Source of the DNA: Serinicoccus kebangsaanensis
GTDB lineage: Bacteria; Actinomycetota; Actinomycetes; Actinomycetales; Dermatophilaceae
Direction of reading: 5' to 3'
NCBI RefSeq assembly: GCF_008919445.1
Contig: NZ_VSLG01000008.1
Span: 62,001 to 126,000, forward strand
DNA: 64,000 nt
Below, one piece after another: positions 58,085 through 64,000 of the stretch; position 1 is the stretch's first letter, and every line of letters begins with the position of its first letter. The notes under the pieces were generated by a model. That model had not been told where the DNA came from. It did no database searches and saw only the letters and a list, made by a program, of their open reading frames with translations. A program made the translations under genes and the position numbers.

Positions 58085-58938
58085 CCACGCAACTCAGCAC
58101 GACGACCGGAGCTGCGGACCAGGTGCGGGACACGACGACCCCGACGGACCCGGGTGGCCGGGCACGGGCATACCTCGACGACGCCGACCTGGGTCAGGGC
58201 CTGCCCTTCGCCCGGCTGCTGCGGACCGAGCTGCGCAAGACGGTCGACACGCGGGCCGGTCGGTGGCTGCTGATCGTCATCGTCGCGGTGACCGCCCTGG
58301 CGATGGGGCTGATGATGTGGCTCGGCCGGGAGGACGGCGCCGACTACCCCACCCTGCTGCTGGCCGCGGTGACGCCGCAGGCGGTGCTGCTGCCGGTGCT
58401 GGGGATCCTCACCGCGGCGTCCGAGTGGAGCCAGCGCACCGCGCTGGTGACCTTCACCCAGGAGCCGCGTCGGCTGCGGGTCATGGCGGCCAAGAGCCTG
58501 GCGGCGGTGCTCCTGGGCCTGGTGGTCGTCGCGGTGACCATCGTGCTCGCCGGGCTCGCGCACGTGGCCTCGGCGGGGCTCGCCGGCGGTGACGTCGACC
58601 TGAGCCTGCCGGGCCACGTCTACGGCGGGGTCGTGGTGCTGCAGCTGATCTACGTGCTCATGGGTGTGGCGTTCGGCGCGATGCTGCTCAACGTGCCCCT
58701 CGCCATCGCCGGCTTCTTCGTGCTGCCGGTCCTGGTCAACATCGTGTCGATGACGGTCGGCTGGGTCAGCGAGCGGGCCGCGTGGATCGACCAGACCATC
58801 GCGCAGACCCCCTTCATGGCCCTCGACGCCGCCCCGACCGGGGAGCAGTGGGCCCAGCTGGGCGTCACCTCCATCTGGTGGGTCGTCGTCCCGATGGCCA
58901 TCGGCCTCTGGCGGGTGGCGCGCCGCGAGGTGAAGTAG
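58081..58938 (+). CDS. ABC transporter permease (ABC-2 type)
   Basis: The 285-residue membrane protein has six hydrophobic segments ending with 'WWVVVPMAIGLWRVARREVK'. A conserved 'SEWSQRTALVTFTQEPRRLRV' loop after segment 2, broken here, is like those in ABC-2 exporters of DrrB/BcrB style. It acts with the ATPase at 57191. The neighbouring kinase-regulator pair suggests induction by envelope stress or an antibiotic; this is inferred from layout. Element 4 follows 45 bp downstream. Confidence 0.9.
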   Translation: MTTQLSTTTGAADQVRDTTTPTDPGGRARAYLDDADLGQGLPFARLLRTELRKTVDTRAGRWLLIVIVAVTALAMGLMMWLGREDGADYPTLLLAAVTPQAVLLPVLGILTAASEWSQRTALVTFTQEPRRLRVMAAKSLAAVLLGLVVVAVTIVLAGLAHVASAGLAGGDVDLSLPGHVYGGVVVLQLIYVLMGVAFGAMLLNVPLAIAGFFVLPVLVNIVSMTVGWVSERAAWIDQTIAQTPFMALDAAPTGEQWAQLGVTSIWWVVVPMAIGLWRVARREVK

Positions 58939-58983
58939 CCCCCGACGCCCGCCACCCGCCCGCCCTCCTCCCGGAGTGACCAC

Positions 58984-59035
58984 GGGATAGCACAACCCTC
59001 ATCGGGAAGTTCGCCGATGAGGGTTGTGCTATCCC
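58984..59035. repeat. 52-bp palindromic element, copy 4
   Basis: Perfect 22-bp arms (GGGATAGCACAACCCTC against GAGGGTTGTGCTATCCC) surround the loop GAAGTTCG. The left flank is GAGTGACCAC and the right flank AACGTTGGTC, which it shares with copy 5 but not with copies 1-3. It lies between the permease and the AbiEi/nuclease gene, both on the plus strand, so it is the only copy not between convergent genes. Confidence 0.93.
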
Positions 59036-59109
59036 AACGTTGGTCGTGGTTCGCGGGGGCTTGTGGACAAGATCTGCGGGCGCTGTGGCCGGGAGGGCAG
59101 AGTCACGGT

Positions 59110-60060
59110 ATGCCGCAGCAGACGCCCGAGATCCCGATCCCGCCCGCCGAGCTCGCCGCGGTCCAGCGCCTGCTGGCCCTCGGGCACGGCGCGGTGACGA
59201 CGCCGGACCTGAGCGGGATCGGCATCGGGACGGCCCGGATCGCGCTGCTGCAACGGCACAAGGTCCTGCTGCGCGTCGGGAGGTCCGCCTTCGTCGACCA
59301 CGAGGCCGACGCCCTGGCGTCCCCGCGAGAGCGGCACATCATGCGGGCCACGGCGGTCGCGCGGACCTGGCCGCCCGGCGTCGCCGTCAGCCACCTCAGT
59401 GCCGCGTTGGTGTTGGACCTGCCGCTGCCCGTGGTGCCCGAACGGATCCATGGGTGTCGGATGGGCACCGGCCAGCACCGCAAGAACGACGTCTACACGA
59501 TCCACACCGGCTACGTCGGCGCCTCCGCGTCGTGGTGGCACGGCGTCGAGGTCCTCGAGCCGCGCTTCGTGATCATGGGGGTCGCCGAGGAGCTGGGCCG
59601 GGACGCCGCCGTCATGGCGGCCGACGCGGCACTCCACCGCGAGATGGTCACACCGGCCGAGCTCACGGCAGCCTGCGAGGCCAGGCCCAACCATCCCGCT
59701 CACGCCGTGCTGGAGCGGAGCATCGAGCTCGTGGACGCGCGCACGGAGTCGCCCGGCGAGACGCGCACCCGGCTGCTCCTGCTGGGCCTCGGCTTCACCC
59801 CCGTCCCCCAGGTGGTGATCCGCGACGCGCAGGGCGACTTCATCGGACGGGTCGACTTCCTCCTCGCAGGGACCAAGGTGGTGGTGGAGTTCGACGGGAT
59901 GGCGAAATATGGCTCCGCGGAGGACCTCGCCGCCGAGAAGCGCCGCGAGCTGCGGCTGCAACGTGCGGGCTACGTCGTCGTGCGCCTGGTCTGGGCGGAC
60001 CTGGCCCACCCGGAGCGGATCCGCCGCCTGCTGCTGGACGCCCTGGCGACCGCAGCCTGA
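59110..60060 (+). CDS. AbiEi-like antitoxin domain fused to a DUF559/PD-(D/E)XK nuclease-like domain
   Basis: The 316-residue protein has an N-terminal winged-helix segment with 'LLQRHKVLLRVGRSAFVD' and 'GVAVSHLSAALVLDLPLP', as in AbiEi-type antitoxins, and a C-terminal endonuclease-like core: 'GRVDFLLAGTKVVVEFDG' (Asp, then Glu-x-Asp) and 'AEKRRELRLQRAGYVVVRL' with a possible Lys/Arg partner. The true Lys of the PD-(D/E)XK site is unclear. No AbiEii toxin gene is adjacent. The gene is flanked by palindromic elements 4 and 5. Confidence 0.75.
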   Translation: MPQQTPEIPIPPAELAAVQRLLALGHGAVTTPDLSGIGIGTARIALLQRHKVLLRVGRSAFVDHEADALASPRERHIMRATAVARTWPPGVAVSHLSAALVLDLPLPVVPERIHGCRMGTGQHRKNDVYTIHTGYVGASASWWHGVEVLEPRFVIMGVAEELGRDAAVMAADAALHREMVTPAELTAACEARPNHPAHAVLERSIELVDARTESPGETRTRLLLLGLGFTPVPQVVIRDAQGDFIGRVDFLLAGTKVVVEFDGMAKYGSAEDLAAEKRRELRLQRAGYVVVRLVWADLAHPERIRRLLLDALATAA

Positions 60061-60115
60061 GCGAGGACGACCACCGCGCCGGCGACAGGCATACGCCACC
60101 AGCGGGAGTGACCAC

Positions 60116-60167
60116 GGGGTAGCACAACCCTCATCGGGAAGTTCGCCGATGCAGGTTGTGCTATGCC
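60116..60167. repeat. 52-bp palindromic element, copy 5
   Basis: Arms of 22 bp with three mismatched pairs (GGGGTAGCACAACCCTC against GCAGGTTGTGCTATGCC) surround the loop GAAGTTCG, as in copy 4. The left flank GAGTGACCACGG and right flank ACGTTGGTC also match copy 4. It lies 55 bp after the nuclease-like gene and 47 bp before the convergent hspR stop. Confidence 0.93.
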
Positions 60168-60214
60168 GACGTTGGTCCGAGGTGGGGGGCCGGAGTCCCG
60201 GGTATGCCCGGGGC

Positions 60215-60649
60215 TCAGTCGCGCGGCCAGCCCTGGGGGCGCCAGAGGGCCAGGGCGGTGGTGCTGCGGCCGCGGGGCCGCTCGCCCGCCCGGACGGCGA
60301 CCACCTCTCCGCCGAGGTCGGCGGCGAAGACCCGGCCGCCCTGGGCGGCCAGGTCCCGGAGCCGCTCGTTGTCCGCGAGCAGCTGCGCGGCCCGGTCGCG
60401 GAGGGCCTCGACCTGGAGCTCCAGCTCCATGATCCGCTGGATGCCGGCCAGGCTGACCCCCTCGCCGGAGAGCCGCTGCACCTCACGGAGCCGGTCGACG
60501 TCGCGGGAGGAGTAGCGCCGTCCACCGCCGCGGGTGCGGGACGGGGTCACCAGCCCGAGGCGGTCGTACTGCCGCAGGGTCTGCGCGTGCATACCGGCCA
60601 GCTCGGCCGCGACCGAGATCACGTAGACGGGGGTGTCACGGTCGACCAT
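60215..60649 (-). CDS. hspR: HspR heat-shock repressor (MerR family)
   Basis: The 144-residue protein has the MerR-type winged helix at the N-terminus ('VYVISVAAELAGMHAQTLRQ', 'YDRLGLVTPSRTRGGGRRYS') and a coiled-coil tail (about 80-105). HspR binds HAIR sites and uses DnaK as co-repressor, so it falls off DNA when DnaK is busy. It ends the dnaK operon, 5 bp after dnaJ. Its operator is visible here only at clpB; the dnaK promoter is outside the window. Confidence 0.95.
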   Translation of the reverse strand: MVDRDTPVYVISVAAELAGMHAQTLRQYDRLGLVTPSRTRGGGRRYSSRDVDRLREVQRLSGEGVSLAGIQRIMELELQVEALRDRAAQLLADNERLRDLAAQGGRVFAADLGGEVVAVRAGERPRGRSTTALALWRPQGWPRD

Positions 60650-60654
60650 CGCGA

Positions 60655-61710
60655 TCAGGCCCTGGCCCGCTCGATGAGGTCGGCGCGCGGGTCGGAGCGG
60701 TCAGCCTCGGCCCGGAGCGCCTCGACGGCCTCCTTGGCCGTGTCGGACAGCTTCTGCGGCACCACGACCTGCACCTTCGCGAGCAGGTCGCCGGTGCCCT
60801 TCTTGGTCTCGATCCCGCGACCCTTGACCCGCAGCACCCGGCCCGAGGGGGTGCCCGGCGCGACCCTGACCTTGACGGTGCCGCCGTCCAGCGTCGGCAC
60901 CTGGACGGTCGCGCCGAGGGCGGCCTCGGCGAAGGTCACCGGCAGGTCGACCGTGAGGTTGTCTCCGTCCCGCCCGAAGACCGGGTGCGGGGTGACGCTG
61001 ACCTTGAGATACATGTCGCCCGGCTCGGCGCCCTGCATCGGCGCGGGCATGCCCTTGCCCTTGAGGCGGATCTTCTGCCCGTCCTTCACCCCGGCCGGTA
61101 TGCGCGTGGTGATCCGGCCGCCGTCCGGCGTGGACAGGGTGACGGTGTCGCCCGCCGCCGCTGCACGGAAGTCCAGCGTGGTGGACGCCTCGACGTCCTG
61201 GCCGCGGGGCATACCGCCGCCGTAGCCTCGACCCGAGAACCCGCCGGAGCCCCCGGGCTGGAAGCCGCCCGGGAATCGCTGGCCGCCCTGCGGCTGGAAG
61301 CCGCCGGCACCGCCGAAGGCACCGAGCAGGTCCTCGAGGTCGATGCCGCCCGCGCCGCCGGTGCCGAAGCGGACGTTCTGCGCCCCTCCGGACCCGCCGA
61401 ACATCTGGGCGAAGACGTCCTCGAAGCCTCCGGCACCACCCGGGCCGCCGGCGCCCGCGGTGAAGCGGGCGCCACCGCCCATGGCGCGCACGGCGTCGTA
61501 CTGCTTGCGCTGCTCGGCGTCGGAGAGCACCGCGTAGGCCTCACCGATGTCCTTGAACCGCTGCTCCGCCGCGGCGTCGCCCGGGTTGTTGTCCGGGTGG
61601 TGCTGCCGCGCCAGCTTGCGGTAGGTCTTCTTCAGCTCCTTGGCGTCCACGTCCTTGCTGACGCCGAGGATCGCGTAGAAGTCCTTCTCGAACCAGTCCT
61701 GGTTCACCAT
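60655..61710 (-). CDS. dnaJ: DnaJ-type co-chaperone lacking the zinc-finger domain
   Basis: The 351-residue protein has a J domain (about 9-75) with His-Pro-Asp at 38-40 in 'ARQHHPDNNP', a Gly/Phe-rich linker (77-165), and the two C-terminal substrate-binding domains ('DFRAAAAGDTVTLST', 'RIPAGVKDGQKIRLKG', 'GTPSGRVLRVKGRG'). The CxxCxGxG zinc repeats of class I DnaJ are absent, and the C-terminal domains join directly, as in class II/CbpA-type proteins. It still sits in the dnaK-grpE-dnaJ-hspR operon. The ATG follows a GGAGG. Confidence 0.93.
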   Translation of the reverse strand: MVNQDWFEKDFYAILGVSKDVDAKELKKTYRKLARQHHPDNNPGDAAAEQRFKDIGEAYAVLSDAEQRKQYDAVRAMGGGARFTAGAGGPGGAGGFEDVFAQMFGGSGGAQNVRFGTGGAGGIDLEDLLGAFGGAGGFQPQGGQRFPGGFQPGGSGGFSGRGYGGGMPRGQDVEASTTLDFRAAAAGDTVTLSTPDGGRITTRIPAGVKDGQKIRLKGKGMPAPMQGAEPGDMYLKVSVTPHPVFGRDGDNLTVDLPVTFAEAALGATVQVPTLDGGTVKVRVAPGTPSGRVLRVKGRGIETKKGTGDLLAKVQVVVPQKLSDTAKEAVEALRAEADRSDPRADLIERARA

Positions 61711-61744
61711 CGGTGCTCACCTCCTCCTTCGCTGCTCATTCTGG

Positions 61745-61813
61745 CGACCGACCGCACGCTCTGCGTCGACCGGCCGCGCGGCCGGAGTGCGCAGACCGTG
61801 CGGTCGGTCGGGG
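61745..61813. repeat. Inverted pair of 22-bp repeat-family units
   Basis: The left arm (61745-61765, CGACCGACCGCACGCTCTGC) and right arm (61790-61810) form a 21-bp stem with one mismatch. The loop holds its own GC-rich palindrome (CCGGCCGCGCGGCCGG). The right unit, 61792-61813, matches CAGACCGTGCGG of the 1177 array. It sits between grpE and dnaJ, inside a chaperone operon, so it could lower dnaJ-hspR expression. Confidence 0.8.
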
Positions 61814-61834
61814 TATGCCGCATGGGTGCGTCCC

Positions 61835-62526
61835 TCAGCTCGGGTCCGCGACCGCGACACGGGCGGCGCGCACGACCTGCTCGCCGATCTTGAACCCGGG
61901 CTGCATCACCTGGACCACGGTCATCTCGGTGGTGCCCTCGGGCAGGTCCACCGGGGAGCGCTCCGCCGGCAGGTGCATGAGCGCCTCGTGCACGGTGGGG
62001 TCGAAGACGTCGCCGACGCTCCCGACCCGCTCCACGCCGAACCGGCCGAGCGCCTGCTCCAGCTTGTCGGCGATCGCCGCGAACGGGCTGCCCTCGGTGA
62101 GGTCGCCGTGCTCCCGCGCCGAGTGCACGTCGTCCAGCACCGGCAGCAGCGCCTCCACCACGGCGCCGGTCGCCCGGCCCCGGTCGGTCTCGCGCTCACG
62201 CTGGGTGCGGTTGCGGAAGTTCACGAACTCCGCCTGCATCCGGCGCATCTCCTCCAGCCGCTCGGCGGCCAGGAGGGTGTCCGGGTGGGTGTCGGTGTCG
62301 CCACCGGCCAGCTCCTCGGGTATGCCGTCGGCCACCTCCGCGTCGGCGCCCGCCTGGGCTCCGGCCGGCTCCTTGCTCTGGTCGGTCACAGCCTCTGCGC
62401 CCTCCTCCGTCTGCCGCAGCCTGCCCGTCTCCGGGTCGATGCGGCGCTTGTCCCGGATGACCGGGCCCGCCCCGGGGCGCTCCTCGTCGGGAGCGCCCTC
62501 GGGATGGGTGCCGTGCGGCTGGTCGG

Positions 62527-62530
<4 letters not shown>
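61835..62530 (-). CDS. grpE: GrpE nucleotide-exchange factor
   Basis: GrpE releases ADP from DnaK. The 231-residue protein has an acidic, Gly/Glu-rich N-terminus (about 1-75), a long coiled coil ('[20 protein letters not shown]') and the C-terminal beta domain ('[15 protein letters not shown]', '[14 protein letters not shown]'), which contacts DnaK. The GTG start overlaps the dnaK stop by 4 bp. The 124 bp to dnaJ contain a strong inverted repeat. Confidence 0.97.

Positions 62531-64000
<1,470 letters not shown>

Overview
The window is high-GC DNA from an actinobacterium. The main reasons are strong G/C third-position bias, a dnaK-grpE-dnaJ-hspR heat-shock operon with a HAIR-type operator at clpB, an LprG-P55 lipoprotein/exporter pair, a mycothiol-type DinB/MDMPI enzyme, a furA-katG pair, GTG starts and many 1-4 bp ATGA/GTGA gene overlaps. 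The mix of families resembles Intrasporangiaceae/Ornithinimicrobium-like Micrococcales, but no rRNA or other marker here fixes the genus. I found no tRNA or rRNA gene, CRISPR array, transposase or integrase. No gene-free stretch exceeds about 225 bp.

Layout. 1-5800: end of an AlkZ-like gene, a MDMPI-like enzyme, an SRPBCC protein, purA, a TrmB/LuxR-like regulator, DUF3151 and fbaA. 5910-10765: a tightly coupled circularly permuted ATP-grasp / alpha-E / transglutaminase operon facing a second transglutaminase coupled to a SpoU methyltransferase. 10870-15427: an acidic membrane-anchored repeat protein, pyrE, a GH15-like hydrolase and an SDR. 15508-24330: a surface-glycan island with sialic-acid (nonulosonate) synthesis and transfer genes, namely a polysialyltransferase-like protein, a DUF6716-like glycosyltransferase, NeuB, a NeuA-phosphatase fusion, a GT42-GT8 fusion, a pyruvyltransferase-like protein and a sulfotransferase-like protein. 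24370-30856: DNA repair (nfo, xthA, HhH-GPD), a zinc metallochaperone with a Zur-box-like site, DUF2231, MFS and VOC genes. 30915-37614: P55-LprG and pstSCAB with a Pho box. 37840-47370: clpB with a HAIR site, ZIP transporter, macro domain, GNAT, MFS/AAA pair, threonine dehydratase, thioredoxin lipoprotein and CcdA. 47443-58938: furA-katG, two two-component systems, a large membrane protein with possible M16-like ancestry, a lipoprotein and an ABC transporter. 59110-64000: an AbiEi/nuclease gene flanked by palindromic repeats, then hspR-dnaJ-grpE-dnaK, with dnaK running off the right edge.

Two signals cut across the genes. One is a family of five 52-bp palindromic elements (394, 28541, 42503, 58984, 60116), mostly between convergent genes and with matched changes in both arms. 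The other is a strong excess of the word GGCATAC/GTATGCC, roughly one per kilobase on both strands and in several reading frames, in DNA that otherwise avoids A/T-rich words. A second, smaller repeat family (22-bp units at 1177, 33453 and 61745) lies downstream of minus-strand genes.

How the genes work together: HspR (60215-60649) is encoded at the end of the dnaK operon and probably represses clpB through the HAIR palindrome at 40488-40510. The Pho box at 37734-37755 probably drives pstSCAB, with a hairpin after pstS that would lower expression of the distal genes. The glycan island encodes activated nonulosonate synthesis plus several candidate transferases, which suggests a sialylated and possibly pyruvylated or sulfated surface polymer. 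The thioredoxin lipoprotein, CcdA, FurA and KatG form a same-strand redox/peroxide block.
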